Assembly: GCF_015291645.1 (NCBI RefSeq)
Contig: NZ_CP030055.1
Coordinates: 7,673,221 to 7,737,220 of the forward strand
Direction of reading: 5' to 3'
DNA length: 64,000 bases
DNA from: Bradyrhizobium sp. CCBAU 53340
Lineage (GTDB): Bacteria > Pseudomonadota > Alphaproteobacteria > Rhizobiales > Xanthobacteraceae
The translations under genes and the position numbers were made by a program. Numbering within the stretch: position 1 is the stretch's first letter; every line of letters starts with the position of its first letter. Positions 7,958 through 18,878 of this stretch are shown here, one piece after another. The notes beneath the pieces are model-generated. The model was not told where the DNA came from and ran no database searches. It saw nothing but the letters and a program-made list of their open reading frames with translations.

Positions 7958-9655
7958 ATGATCGACGATCTCTGGTACAAGAACGCCATCATCTATTGCC
8001 TCTCCGTCGGCACCTATATGGATGCCAATGGCGACGGCGTCGGCGACTTCAAGGGGCTCTTGCGCCGGCTCGACTATCTGCACGGCCTTGGCATCACCAC
8101 GATCTGGCTGATGCCGTTCCAGACCTCGCCGGGCCGCGACGACGGCTACGACATCGCCGATTATTACAGCGTCGATTCCCGCTACGGCACGCTCGGCGAT
8201 TTCGTCGAGTTCGCCCATGGCTGCAAGCAGCGCGGCATCCGCATCATCATCGACCTCGTCGTCAACCACACCTCCGACCAGCATCACTGGTTCAAGGAGG
8301 CGCGGCGCGACAAGAATTCACCCTATCGCGACTGGTATGTCTGGTCGGACAAGAAGCCTGCCAATGCCAACAAGGGCATGGTGTTTCCCGGCGTGCAGAA
8401 ATCGACCTGGACGCGCGACAAGGAAGCCGGTGCGTATTACTTCCATCGCTTCTACGATTTCCAGCCTGACCTGAACACGTCGAACCCGCATGTGCAGGCG
8501 GAGATCCTCAAGATCATGGGCTTCTGGATCCAGCTCGGCGTCTCCGGCTTCCGCATGGACGCGGTGCCCTTCGTGATCGCCACCAAGGGCGCGAAGGTGA
8601 ACAAGCCGGTCGAGCAGTACGACATGTTGCGCGCGTTCCGCGAATTCCTGCAATGGCGCGAGGGCGACGCCATCATCCTGGCCGAAGCCAATGTGCTGCC
8701 GGATACCGATCTGGAGTATTTCGGCCGCGCGGCCGACCGCATGCACATGATGTTCAATTTCCACGTCAACCAGCATCTGTTCTATGCGCTGGCATCCGGC
8801 GACTCCCGCCCGCTCGCGAAGGCGCTGAAAGCGACAAAGCCGCGGCCGCCCTCGGCGCAATGGGGCCTGTTCCTGCGCAATCACGACGAGCTCGATCTCG
8901 GACGCCTGACCAAGGCGCAACGCGAGACGGTCTTCAAAAGCTTCGGCCCCGACAAGGACATGCAGCTCTACGACCGCGGCATCCGTCGCCGCCTCGCGCC
9001 GATGCTGGGCGGCGACCGCCGGCGGCTCGAGCTCGCCTACAGCCTGATGTGCACGCTGCCGGGAACGCCCGTGATCCGCTACGGCGACGAGATCGCGATG
9101 GGCGACGATCTGGCGCTGCCGGAACGCAATTGCGCGCGCACGCCGATGCAATGGTCGACCGAACCGCAAGGTGGCTTCACCAAGAGCAACAGGCCGGCCA
9201 TCCCCGTCATCGACAAGGGGCCTTACGGCTATGAGCACGTCAACGTCGCCAAGCAGCGGCGCGATCCCAACTCGATGCTGAACTGGACCGAGCGCATCGT
9301 GCGCATGCGCAAGGAAGTGCCCGAGATAGGCTGGGGCGATTTTTCGATCGTCCCGGTGCGCGATCCCGCCGTGTTCATCATCCGCTACGACTGGCGCAAC
9401 AATTCCGTGCTGTTCGTGCACAATCTCGACAAGAAGCCGCGCGAGATCGCGTTTGCGACGGGGCTGCCCGACGATGCCGGCGCGCACCTGATCAATCTGC
9501 TGGCAGAAGACCACAGCCACGCCGACAAGCGCGGCCAGCACCGCGTCGTGCTGGAGCCGTATGGTTATCGCTGGTATCGCGTCGGCGGGCTGGATTATCT
9601 GCTGAAGCGGAGTGAGGTGGAGAAGACGACGGTGGGGAAGAGGCGCGGAAGGTAG
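7958..9655 (+). CDS. GH13 alpha-amylase family protein, trehalose-synthase-like
   Basis: A 565-residue (beta/alpha)8-barrel enzyme of glycoside hydrolase family 13. The four GH13 regions are present: DLVVNHTSDQ (99-108), GFRMDAVPF with nucleophile Asp201, ILAEANV with acid/base Glu243, and LRNHDELDL with Asp310. The sequence most resembles the trehalose synthase / maltose glucosyltransferase branch, which interconverts maltose and trehalose, but I cannot separate this from a related hydrolase by eye. It has no maltokinase domain, unlike the long TreS fusions. It is convergent with a second GH13 gene, which suggests a small alpha-glucan/trehalose module. Confidence 0.82.
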   Translation: MIDDLWYKNAIIYCLSVGTYMDANGDGVGDFKGLLRRLDYLHGLGITTIWLMPFQTSPGRDDGYDIADYYSVDSRYGTLGDFVEFAHGCKQRGIRIIIDLVVNHTSDQHHWFKEARRDKNSPYRDWYVWSDKKPANANKGMVFPGVQKSTWTRDKEAGAYYFHRFYDFQPDLNTSNPHVQAEILKIMGFWIQLGVSGFRMDAVPFVIATKGAKVNKPVEQYDMLRAFREFLQWREGDAIILAEANVLPDTDLEYFGRAADRMHMMFNFHVNQHLFYALASGDSRPLAKALKATKPRPPSAQWGLFLRNHDELDLGRLTKAQRETVFKSFGPDKDMQLYDRGIRRRLAPMLGGDRRRLELAYSLMCTLPGTPVIRYGDEIAMGDDLALPERNCARTPMQWSTEPQGGFTKSNRPAIPVIDKGPYGYEHVNVAKQRRDPNSMLNWTERIVRMRKEVPEIGWGDFSIVPVRDPAVFIIRYDWRNNSVLFVHNLDKKPREIAFATGLPDDAGAHLINLLAEDHSHADKRGQHRVVLEPYGYRWYRVGGLDYLLKRSEVEKTTVGKRRGR

Positions 9656-9661
9656 CTCCAA

Positions 9662-9690
9662 TGTCGTCCCGGCGAAGGCCGGGACGACGG
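9662..9690. repeat. Solo core of repeat family A
   Basis: TGTCGTCCCGGCGAAGGCC followed by GGGACGACGG is a single hairpin equal to one half of the bipartite family A repeat. It lies between two convergent GH13 genes, where it could also act as a terminator. Confidence 0.75.
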
Positions 9691-9721
9691 CGGAGAATAA
9701 CGCTGGCGCTTTACCCTTCAC

Positions 9722-11320
<1,599 letters not shown>

Positions 11321-11494
11321 CTGTCGAAAACCCACCCAAAATCGGTATCTCGCGCGAGAGAACGCGGAAGGGATGCCCCCGGTTCAAACAGCCACGCCAA
11401 TTGGGACGGCTGTGTGACGATCGCTGCCGCTGTTCCGCGGACCAACCACGACTATTTTGCTTGGCGGCGCAGCAAAAATCGGCATTGTGAGGCC

Positions 11495-12181
11495 ATGACC
11501 GAGCAACCCGACACCCAACAAGCCAAATCTGAAGCGCCGAAGGCCGGCGCGATCATTGTCCCCGTGACGCTGTTCGAGCAGAACTGCACCATCATCTGGG
11601 ACGAGCCTTCCAAGAAGGCCGTGGTGATCGATCCCGGCGGCGACGTGCCGAAGATTCTCGACGCGATCAAGCAGACCGGCGTCACCGTGGAGAAGATCTG
11701 GCTGACCCACGGCCATATCGATCATGTCGGCGGCGCGGCTGACTTGCGCGATGCGCTGAAGGTGCCGATCGAGGGTCCGCACGTCGCGGACAAATATCTG
11801 CTCGACAACGTGGTCGAAAGCGGCGCGCGCTTCGGCATGACGGGGGTGCGCAATTTCGAGCCGGACCGTTGGCTCGAGGAGGGCGACACGGTAGCGATCG
11901 GCGACTTGACCTTCGACATCCTGCACTGCCCCGGTCACTCGCCGGGCAGCGTGGTGTTCTTCAACAAGGATCTGCGGTTCGCCCATGTCGGCGACGTGCT
12001 GTTCGCGGGCTCGGTCGGCCGCACCGATTTGCCCGGCGGCAGTCACGCCACGCTGATCAACTCGATTCTGACAAAACTGCTGCCGCTCGGCGATGACGTC
12101 GGCTTCATCTGCGGCCATGGCGCCGGCTCGAGCATCGGCCAGGAGCGGATGACGAACCCGTTCATCACCGGCGAGATGTGA
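11495..12181 (+). CDS. MBL-fold metallohydrolase (glyoxalase II-like, YcbL type)
   Basis: A 228-residue metallo-beta-lactamase-fold hydrolase. The binuclear metal motif THGHIDH supplies His72, His74, Asp76 and His77. Further ligands are His148 (CPGHSPGS), Asp167 (VGDVLFAGSVGR) and His208 (CGHGAG). The pattern, with GRTDLPGG after the Asp ligand, fits the YcbL / type II glyoxalase-related subgroup that cleaves thioesters such as S-lactoylglutathione. The frame is open far upstream through the GH13 antisense strand, but the ATG at 11495 is where family similarity starts. It is divergent from the alpha-glucosidase gene. Confidence 0.88.
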   Translation: MTEQPDTQQAKSEAPKAGAIIVPVTLFEQNCTIIWDEPSKKAVVIDPGGDVPKILDAIKQTGVTVEKIWLTHGHIDHVGGAADLRDALKVPIEGPHVADKYLLDNVVESGARFGMTGVRNFEPDRWLEEGDTVAIGDLTFDILHCPGHSPGSVVFFNKDLRFAHVGDVLFAGSVGRTDLPGGSHATLINSILTKLLPLGDDVGFICGHGAGSSIGQERMTNPFITGEM

Positions 12182-12222
12182 GTTTTGTGCGGCGGCGTCC
12201 GCTTGGCGCCGCCACAAACTCC

Positions 12223-12394
12223 GCTGTCGTCCCGGACAAGCGTAGCGAAGCGGAGCGCTGATCCGAGACCCATAGCCACAGGGAGATGTGGTTACGGAGA
12301 CTCGGAGTTACGCCTTCGCGCCAAGCCTTGTCCTGTGATTATGGGTCCCGGATCGGCGCGCGCTTGAGGCGCGCTTGTCCGGGACGACAGCGGA
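12223..12394. repeat. Intergenic palindromic repeat, family A (copy 4)
   Basis: It begins CTGTCGTCCCGGACAAGCG and ends CTTGTCCGGGACGACAGCGG, with the inner CCTGTGATTATGGGTCCCGG phrase. It lies between convergent genes and may terminate both. Confidence 0.85.
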
Positions 12395-12396
12395 GA

Positions 12397-13623
12397 CTAC
12401 TTCATCAATCCCGCCGCCGTCAGCGCCCGGGTGATGATCTGGCCGAGATCGAAGCCGCGTCCCTGCTCGCGCTTCGGCTCGGACTTCTCCTCGGCGACCT
12501 TCACACGGATCGCGCGGGCGAGATGCGGCGCCGGCGGGCGCACAGGGGCTGCCTTTGCCGGAGCAGACTTTGCCGGAGCGGCGGGCTTCGCCTCCGCCTT
12601 CTTCTTCGCCTCCTGGATCCAGCCGGTGAGGCCGAAGAATTTTGCAATGTGGTAGGACGACGAAATGCCGGCCTCGATCAGGAACGCACCCTCGACGCCG
12701 TAGCGCTGGTCGTTGTCGGCAAGGCCAAGCGGCGTGCCGTGCGCCATGCCGGTGATGGCGTAGGATTCGACCAGCGTCTCGCCGTCCTTGTTCCACCAGG
12801 CCTGACGCGGATAGCCGTCGACATTGGTCTCGGCCATCGGCGTCATCGGCAGGTCATGCAGATCGAGCCACTGCTTGACGATCTCGTTAGCATTGCCGGG
12901 ATTGACGGTGCGATCGGCGCTGCCGTGCCATACCGAGACCCGCGGCCAGGGACCGCGATGGTTCGAGGCCCGCCGCACGAAATCGCCGAGCTCGCGCTCG
13001 GGTCGTTCGGGGGAATGAAACATGCCGTCCAGCGCTTCGCGCAGGTTCGAGGCAATGCCGTAGGGCAATCCCGCGATGATCGCGCCGGCCGCGAACACGT
13101 CAGGATAGGTGGCGAGCATCGCCGAGGTCATGCCGCCGCCGGCGGAAAGGCCGGTGATGAAGATGCGCCTGGGATCGATGCGATGCGTCTCCACCATATG
13201 CGCGATCATCTGGCGGATCGAACGCGCCTCGCCATTGTCGCGCGTGGTGTCCTCGGGATTGAACCAGTTGAAGCAGGTGTTGCCGTTGTTGATGCGCTGC
13301 TGCTCGGGCATCACGAGCGCAAAGCCGTAGTGACGTGCGAGCGTCGACCAGCCCGCGCCGAGATCGTAGGACGCTGCGGTCTGGCCGCAGCCGTGCAGCA
13401 CAACGACCAGCGCGTGCGGCTTCTGCAACTGCGCCGGCACGAACGCGAACATGCGCAAGGCGCCGGGATTGTCGCCGAAGCCGTTCACTTCCGCCAGCGG
13501 ACTGGACGCAGCGCCGCTCGCGCCAAAGTCGGGCAAGCGCAGACCGTCCATCCTTGGCAGACGTCTCAAGAGGTCGACATTACGGGCAAGCGACACGGCA
13601 AATTCCTGGTGGGCGACTTTCAA
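12397..13623 (-). CDS. PHB-depolymerase-family esterase
   Basis: A 408-residue alpha/beta hydrolase of the esterase-PHB/LpqC family, which includes extracellular-type PHB depolymerases and feruloyl esterases. The oxyanion segment is HGCGQ (77-81), the nucleophile is Ser160 in GLSAGGGM, and the acid and base are Asp237 (HGSADRTV) and His295 (GMAHGTPL). The family cysteine motif GNTCFNWF is near 114-121. No clear signal peptide is visible, so a cytoplasmic ester substrate is possible. Residues 325-385 form an Ala/Pro/Lys-rich tail of uncertain role. It is unrelated in mechanism to the intracellular depolymerase at 1344-2672. Confidence 0.83.
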   Translation of the reverse strand: MKVAHQEFAVSLARNVDLLRRLPRMDGLRLPDFGASGAASSPLAEVNGFGDNPGALRMFAFVPAQLQKPHALVVVLHGCGQTAASYDLGAGWSTLARHYGFALVMPEQQRINNGNTCFNWFNPEDTTRDNGEARSIRQMIAHMVETHRIDPRRIFITGLSAGGGMTSAMLATYPDVFAAGAIIAGLPYGIASNLREALDGMFHSPERPERELGDFVRRASNHRGPWPRVSVWHGSADRTVNPGNANEIVKQWLDLHDLPMTPMAETNVDGYPRQAWWNKDGETLVESYAITGMAHGTPLGLADNDQRYGVEGAFLIEAGISSSYHIAKFFGLTGWIQEAKKKAEAKPAAPAKSAPAKAAPVRPPAPHLARAIRVKVAEEKSEPKREQGRGFDLGQIITRALTAAGLMK

Positions 13624-13735
13624 CGTTTACCCGACCAGATAGTTGCTGCAGTGCGAAATGAAAAGACCGTGTGCTGCCGCTCCACCGGAATCACGCAAAA
13701 TCCAGCGGAAATCGACACATATTAACCGCACTGCC

Positions 13736-15148
13736 TCAACTTCGTGCAGCGGCGCGGCGCATCCACGACAGAAATGCGACGCAGATCATGATTAACGCCG
13801 CAAACAACGCAAGCGAGACGAGAAATCCTGCGCGCGCTGATTGCAACGTCTCGATTGCGAAGAACGCCGCACCGATTGCGGCCACTCCGGCCGCATTTCC
13901 GATCTGCGCCGTCGTGCCGTACATGCCGGACGCCGAGCCTGCCGCGACCGGCTTTACCGTCGCGAGCACCGCGCCTGACAGCGGCGCCATCACCAGCCCC
14001 TGGCCGTAGCCGAAGATGATCATGACGAGCGCGAGCATGACCGGCGTCGGCGCATCGATCAGGCCGGCAGCAAGCGCGAGCGCCACCAGGCCCGCGATCT
14101 GCAGCGCGCAGCCTTCGATCAACACCTTGGTGCCGCGATGCTTCGCGCGTGCGCCGCTGTGGCGCGAGGCGACGACGAAAGCCAGCGCGAGCGGGATGAA
14201 GGCGAGGCCGGCGTCGAGCGGCACAATCTTCAAACCGCGCTGCATGAACAGCGTCATCACCAGATAGAACGAGAGATTGGCGGCGAAGAAAAACAAGGCG
14301 GCGCCGAGCCCGCGCAGGAAGGCTGCGTCCGCCAGCAGCGTCAGGTCGATCAGCGGCATGCCGCCGGCGCGCGCGACCGCGTGCTCGAGCCTCACGAACG
14401 CGAACAGGATCACGCCGCCGCCTCCCATCATGGCCCACAGCCACGGCGCCCAGCCGACATCGTGACCGAACAGCAGCGGGCCGATCACGCAGAGCAGCCC
14501 GGCGAACAGGACGACGCTGCCTTTGATGTCGAGCCTCGTGCCCGCGCGCCGCGGCGCCGTCGGCATGATGCGCCAGGCGGCGATGGCGATAACGAGCCCG
14601 CAGGGCACATTGACGAAGAACACCGAGCGCCAGCCGGTGTGGGCAAGGTCGATCGTGACCAGCAGGCCACCGAGCAAGAAGCCGGCAGCGCCCGCAAGCC
14701 CGAGCACGATGCCGTAGATGCCGAAGGCGCGGCTGCGCGTTTCGTCCGTGAAAAGCAGGTGCAGCGTCGCCAGCACCTGCGGCACCATCAGCGCCGCGGT
14801 TGCGCCCTGTGCCAGCCGGGCGATGATCAGCTCCGCGCCTGATGCCGCGAGGCCGCACCACAGCGACGTCGCGGTGAAGCCGACCACGCCGGCGAGAAAC
14901 ACGTTCCTGGTGCCGTGGATGTCGCCGAGCCGGCCGCCGGTGACGACCAGCGTCGCGTAAGCGATCAGATAGATCGCAATGACGGATTCGATCTGCGCCG
15001 GCGTCGCGTGCAGCTCGACCGCGATGGTCGGAATGGCGACGTTCACGATGAAGGCATCGACGCCGAACATGAACTGCGCGGCGACGACGATCGCCAGCAC
15101 CCACCAGCGGCGGGTCGAATCGACAGGCTTTGTGACGATTTGATGCAT
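13736..15148 (-). CDS. MFS multidrug efflux transporter (DHA2, EmrB/QacA type)
   Basis: A 470-residue inner-membrane protein with about fourteen hydrophobic segments, the pattern of the 14-helix DHA2 drug:proton antiporters. The first segment carries FGVDAFIVNVAIPTI, close to the DHA2 motif D1, and GRLGDIHGTR after helix 2 is MFS motif A. I used the ATG at 15148 (MHQIVTKPV); the longer frame to 15328 has no membrane or family features. It is divergent from the LLM oxidoreductase, and the 260 bp between contain no other gene. The substrate is unknown. Confidence 0.87.
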   Translation of the reverse strand: MHQIVTKPVDSTRRWWVLAIVVAAQFMFGVDAFIVNVAIPTIAVELHATPAQIESVIAIYLIAYATLVVTGGRLGDIHGTRNVFLAGVVGFTATSLWCGLAASGAELIIARLAQGATAALMVPQVLATLHLLFTDETRSRAFGIYGIVLGLAGAAGFLLGGLLVTIDLAHTGWRSVFFVNVPCGLVIAIAAWRIMPTAPRRAGTRLDIKGSVVLFAGLLCVIGPLLFGHDVGWAPWLWAMMGGGGVILFAFVRLEHAVARAGGMPLIDLTLLADAAFLRGLGAALFFFAANLSFYLVMTLFMQRGLKIVPLDAGLAFIPLALAFVVASRHSGARAKHRGTKVLIEGCALQIAGLVALALAAGLIDAPTPVMLALVMIIFGYGQGLVMAPLSGAVLATVKPVAAGSASGMYGTTAQIGNAAGVAAIGAAFFAIETLQSARAGFLVSLALFAALIMICVAFLSWMRRAAARS

Positions 15149-15408
15149 CGGCGCGGGACCCTCGGAATTTCTCCCCGATGCTCCCAGATCTCCGTCATCG
15201 CGGCGATTACCTCCGAGGTAGGATTGGCCTGCCTTATCCCCCTCACCTCTCTCCGTAAGAACGTGGACAGGGAGATGAGACATCTCGTCTCGCCGCCACG
15301 CATGCCTGCATTCCGCCGCGCGGGACATCGCGCGATTGCGTTCGCGGCATTGGGCACGTAGCCTTGCGCGGACCCAACAAACAGAAAATCAAAGCCGGAG
15401 AGAACGCC

Positions 15409-16644
15409 ATGGCGCGCCTGAAATTCGGAGCCTTCCTTGCCCCGCATCATCCGATCGGGGAGCATCCGATGCTCCAGTTTCGGCGCGATCTCGACTTCGT
15501 CGAGCAGCTCGATGCGCTCGGCTATGACGAGTTCTGGTGCGGCGAGCATCATTCCTCCGGCTGGGAGATGATCGCCTCGCCCGAGATGTTCCTGGCCGCG
15601 GCCGGCGAGCGCACCAAGCGGATCAAGCTCGGCACCGGCGTGGTGTCGCTGCCCTATCACCATCCCTTCAACGTCGCCCAGCGCATGGTGCAGCTCGACC
15701 ACATGACCGGCGGCCGCGCCATCTTCGGCTCCGGCCCCGGCGCGCTTGCGTCCGACGCCCATACGCTCGGCATCGACCCGATGACCCAGCGCGACCGTCA
15801 GGACGAGGCGATCGGAATCATCCGCCGCCTGTTCAACGGCGAGCGCGTCACCGCGAAGAGCGACTGGTTCACCATGAACGACGCGGCGCTGCAGCTCCTG
15901 CCCTTGCAGGAGGAGATGCCGTTCGTGGTGGCGTCGCAGATCTCGCCCTCCGGCATGACGCTCGCCGGCAAATATGGCATCGGCATCATCTCGCTTGGCT
16001 CGATGACGACGCAGGGCCTGATGTCGCTGCAGCAGCAATGGCAGTTCGCCGAGGATGCCGCCAGGAAGCACGGCACCACGGTGAGCCGCGCCGACTGGCG
16101 CGTGCTGCTGACCTTCCACATCGCCGAGACCCGGGAACAAGCGCGCCGCGAAGCCGGGGCCGGACTGATGCGCTGGCACAACGAATATAATGTCGGCACG
16201 CTGCAGCGGCCGGGCCTCACCGCATTCTCCTCGCCGGATGAAGCCGTGGACAAGACCGCCTTCGTCGAGGGTGCGGCCTCCACCATCGGCACACCCGACG
16301 ACCTCGTCAAAACCATCAAGAACGTGATGCAGGTCTCCGGCGGCGTCGGCGCCATCATCGGCTTCGTGCACGACTGGGCCAACCCGGAAGCCACCCGCCG
16401 AAGCTGGGACATGGTGGCGCGCTACGTCGTGCCTGAAATCAACGGCTACATCGATGGCCTGCGCAGGTCGCAAAAATTCGTGATCGAGAACCGCGCGATC
16501 TTCGAACGTGCGGGCCAGGCCGTGATGGCCAAGATCATGGAGAATGAGAAGGCCGCCGAGGCGCTGAAGGTGACCGGCCCCGGCCGCGTCGCCATTCCCG
16601 CGGTCAACGCGCCCGATCTGCAGAAGGAAGCGGCGAAGCGGTAG
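15409..16644 (+). CDS. LLM-class flavin-dependent oxidoreductase
   Basis: A 411-residue member of the bacterial luciferase-like monooxygenase family. It has the typical N-terminal MARLKFGAFLAP strand, the GYDEFWCGEHH segment after helix 1, and RIKLGTGVVSLPYHHP, all hallmarks of FMN-dependent enzymes of the limonene monooxygenase/LuxA-like group. These use reduced flavin supplied by a separate reductase; none is encoded next to it. The ATG at 15409 has GGAGAG 7 nt upstream, better than the earlier TTG. A P450 gene follows about 230 bp downstream on the same strand, beyond a family A repeat, so cotranscription is uncertain. Confidence 0.87.
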   Translation: MARLKFGAFLAPHHPIGEHPMLQFRRDLDFVEQLDALGYDEFWCGEHHSSGWEMIASPEMFLAAAGERTKRIKLGTGVVSLPYHHPFNVAQRMVQLDHMTGGRAIFGSGPGALASDAHTLGIDPMTQRDRQDEAIGIIRRLFNGERVTAKSDWFTMNDAALQLLPLQEEMPFVVASQISPSGMTLAGKYGIGIISLGSMTTQGLMSLQQQWQFAEDAARKHGTTVSRADWRVLLTFHIAETREQARREAGAGLMRWHNEYNVGTLQRPGLTAFSSPDEAVDKTAFVEGAASTIGTPDDLVKTIKNVMQVSGGVGAIIGFVHDWANPEATRRSWDMVARYVVPEINGYIDGLRRSQKFVIENRAIFERAGQAVMAKIMENEKAAEALKVTGPGRVAIPAVNAPDLQKEAAKR

Positions 16645-16661
16645 GGCGCAAGACCATCCAG

Positions 16662-16785
16662 TGGTCGTCCCGGCGAAAGCCGGGACCCATACGCCGCAGC
16701 AATAGTGTTGCGAAGACTCGGAGTTACCAGTTCGTTCTACAACTACGCCCTGTGGTTATGGGTCCCGGCCTTCGCCGGGACGACA
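16662..16785. repeat. Intergenic palindromic repeat, family A (copy 5)
   Basis: It begins GTCGTCCCGGCGAAAGCC and ends GGCCTTCGCCGGGACGAC, with CCTGTGGTTATGGGTCCCGG inside. The layout is the same as copy 1. Confidence 0.88.
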
Positions 16786-16871
16786 ATAGCGATGATGCGA
16801 TCAAGACTACCGCGTTATCGTGCCCATATTGTGCTACTGTCTTCGGGGTCAGCCAAGCCGGAGCAATCGTC

Positions 16872-18248
16872 ATGTCGATGCAGAATGTCGCCACGCCTGT
16901 GCTCGAATATACGGCGCCACGGCGCAACGAGCTGACGCATATTCCCGGCGACGAAGGCTGGCCGGTCATCGGCATGACCTTCAAGGTGCTCGCTGATCCC
17001 AAGGGGCATATCGAGCGGAACGGCGCCAAATACGGGCTCGTCTATCGCACCCACATTTTCGGCGAGACCAACGTCGTGCTGCTCGGCCCCGAAGCCAACG
17101 AGCTGGTGCTGTTCGATCAGCAGAAGCTGTTCTCGTCGACCCATGGCTGGAACAAGGTGCTCGGCCTGTTGTTTCCGCGCGGCCTGATGCTGCTCGATTT
17201 CGACGAGCACCGGCTGCATCGCAAGGCGCTGTCGGTCGCCTTCAAATCGGGGCCGATGAAATCCTATCTCAGCGATCTCGACCGCGGCATCTCGGCGCGG
17301 GTGGCGGAGTGGAAGGCCAAACCCGACGAAATGCAGCTCTATCCGGCGATGAAGCAGCTCACGCTCGATCTGGCCGCGACGTCCTTTCTCGGCGCCGACA
17401 TCGGGCCGGAGGTCGACGAAATCAACCGCGCCTTCGTCGACATGGTCGCGGCCGCCGTCGCCCCGATCCGCCGTCCCCTGCCCGGCACGCAGATGGCGGC
17501 AGGCGTGAGGGGGCGCAAGCGCATCATCGCCTATTTCCGCGAGCAGATCCCGCTGCGCCGCGGCAATCACGGCGGCGACGATCTGTTTTCACACCTCTGC
17601 CGCGCCACCCATGAGGATGGCGCGCTGTTGTCCGACCAGGACATCATCGACCATATGAGCTTTTTGATGATGGCCGCGCACGATACGCTGACCTCGTCGC
17701 TGACGTCCTTCATCGGCGAGCTCGCCGCCAATCCGGAGTGGCAGACCAGACTGCGCGACGAAGTGCTCGCGCTCGGACTTGCCCCGGGCGCGCCGAGCAG
17801 CTTCGACGATCTCGAAAAGATGCCGTTGACGGAGATGGCATTCAAGGAAGCGCTGCGGATCAAGCCGCCGGTGCCGTCGATGCCGCGCCGTGCGATGCGC
17901 GATTTCACCTTCAAAGGTTATACGATTCCTGCCGGCACCGCGGTCGGCGTCAATCCGCTGTTTACGCATCACATGAAGGACATCTGGCCGGAGCCGGATC
18001 ACTTCGATCCCCTGCGCTTCACCGAGGACGCCCAGCGCAACCGTCACCGCTTTGCGTGGGTCCCGTTCGGTGGCGGCGCGCATATGTGCCTCGGCCTGCA
18101 CTTCGCCTACATGCAGGCAAAGTGCTTTGCCCGACACTTCCTGCAGAATATCGAGGTGTCGCTGGAGCCGGGCTACAAGCCGGACTGGCAGATGTGGCCG
18201 ATCCCGAAGCCGCGGGATGGGCTGAGGGTGCGGATGAAGGCGGTGTGA
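16872..18248 (+). CDS. Cytochrome P450
   Basis: A 458-residue soluble cytochrome P450. The heme-binding loop FGGGAHMCLG places the cysteine ligand at 406; His replaces the more usual Arg in that loop, which the P450 signature allows. The ExxR pair is in KEALR (helix K), and the I-helix reads MMAAHDTLTSS. The overall pattern, with an N-terminal IPGDEGWPVIG and loops like CYP51/CYP120 relatives, suggests a lipid or terpenoid substrate, but that is inference. The ATG at 16872 (MSMQNVATP) was chosen over a longer frame that begins inside the repeat. No ferredoxin gene is adjacent. Confidence 0.88.
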   Translation: MSMQNVATPVLEYTAPRRNELTHIPGDEGWPVIGMTFKVLADPKGHIERNGAKYGLVYRTHIFGETNVVLLGPEANELVLFDQQKLFSSTHGWNKVLGLLFPRGLMLLDFDEHRLHRKALSVAFKSGPMKSYLSDLDRGISARVAEWKAKPDEMQLYPAMKQLTLDLAATSFLGADIGPEVDEINRAFVDMVAAAVAPIRRPLPGTQMAAGVRGRKRIIAYFREQIPLRRGNHGGDDLFSHLCRATHEDGALLSDQDIIDHMSFLMMAAHDTLTSSLTSFIGELAANPEWQTRLRDEVLALGLAPGAPSSFDDLEKMPLTEMAFKEALRIKPPVPSMPRRAMRDFTFKGYTIPAGTAVGVNPLFTHHMKDIWPEPDHFDPLRFTEDAQRNRHRFAWVPFGGGAHMCLGLHFAYMQAKCFARHFLQNIEVSLEPGYKPDWQMWPIPKPRDGLRVRMKAV

Positions 18249-18249
18249 T

Positions 18250-18382
18250 TTTTTCGTATCCCGGACGCGCGCAGCGCGAGCCGGGACCCAGACTCTTGAA
18301 GCGCGCTCCGTTCGGAGAGATGGGCCCCGGCTCTGCAGCGCACCGCTGAAGAGGCGCTGCGCTGCGTCCGGGGCACGAGACA
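18250..18382. repeat. Diverged family A-like inverted repeat
   Basis: CCCGGACGCGCGCAGCGCGAG followed by CCGGGACCCAGAC (the former read in two parts CCCGGACGCG / CGCAGCGCGAG) pairs with GCGCTGCGTCCGGGGCACGAG at the far end. It opens the 18249-18878 gap downstream of the P450. Confidence 0.65.
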
Positions 18383-18405
18383 TCTCCATCCGCGATCACA
18401 ACACT

Positions 18406-18508
18406 CGTAGGGTGGGCAAAGGCGCGGAGCGCCATGCCCACCCTCTTTTTTCTCTAGAGGCAATTGGTGGGCACGGCGCGCGAGGGGCGCGCCTTTGCCC
18501 ACCCTACG
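18406..18508. repeat. Intergenic repeat, family C (copy 1)
   Basis: The ends CGTAGGGTGGGCAAAGGCGC and CGCCTTTGCCCACCCTACG are inverted repeats, with GCCCACC and GGTGGGC nested inside. Copies lie at 52450-52526 and 57057-57149. Confidence 0.85.
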
Positions 18509-18544
18509 GCATCTCCGCTCGCTGCTACGCTCCCCGATTAAAAG

Positions 18545-18687
18545 CTTTGCGCAAAGCAGCGCCTCGCCTTCCGGCATGCGCCGGCCTGCGATCACAATTT
18601 TGGCACCTTCGGCAACGAAGACTTCCGCAGTCCGATCCCGCTCGTCGCCCCCGTGATCACCGCAACCCTGCCGTCCAGCCAACCGAT
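18545..18687 (-). pseudogene. Frameshifted remnant of a short-chain dehydrogenase/reductase
   Basis: Read on the minus strand, one frame gives LDGRVAVITGATSGIG, the NAD(P)-binding TGxxxGIG start of an SDR enzyme. Immediately after it the reading continues only in another frame as RTAEVFVAEGAKIVIAGRR, the next beta-alpha-beta unit, and then EGEAL. The switch lies near 18630. The fragment ends about residue 50, where repeat sequence takes over, so roughly four-fifths of the gene is missing. It is a decayed N-terminal piece; no function is expected. Confidence 0.75.
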
Positions 18688-18878
18688 GGAATGCCTCTGT
18701 TTTCGAATGATTTGATGCCAAATGGCGGACACCGGTCGATGACGCCGCGACGATCGGCGCCACGGCCGTCGCGATTTTCGCCGGCTGCTGACACGGCAAG
18801 CTTTGCTTGCGCATGCGAGATGCGTAACATTCTCAACCGCCACTCGATTTTCGGACGCATATCGTCACCGGGCTGTGC

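Noticed and set aside
8318..9721. 467-codon open frame on the minus strand
   Set aside because: Antisense to the first GH13 gene, whose four catalytic regions prove the plus strand is coding.
12286..13725. 479-codon plus-strand frame
   Set aside because: Antisense to the esterase gene with its Ser-Asp-His triad; composition is typical of an antisense shadow.
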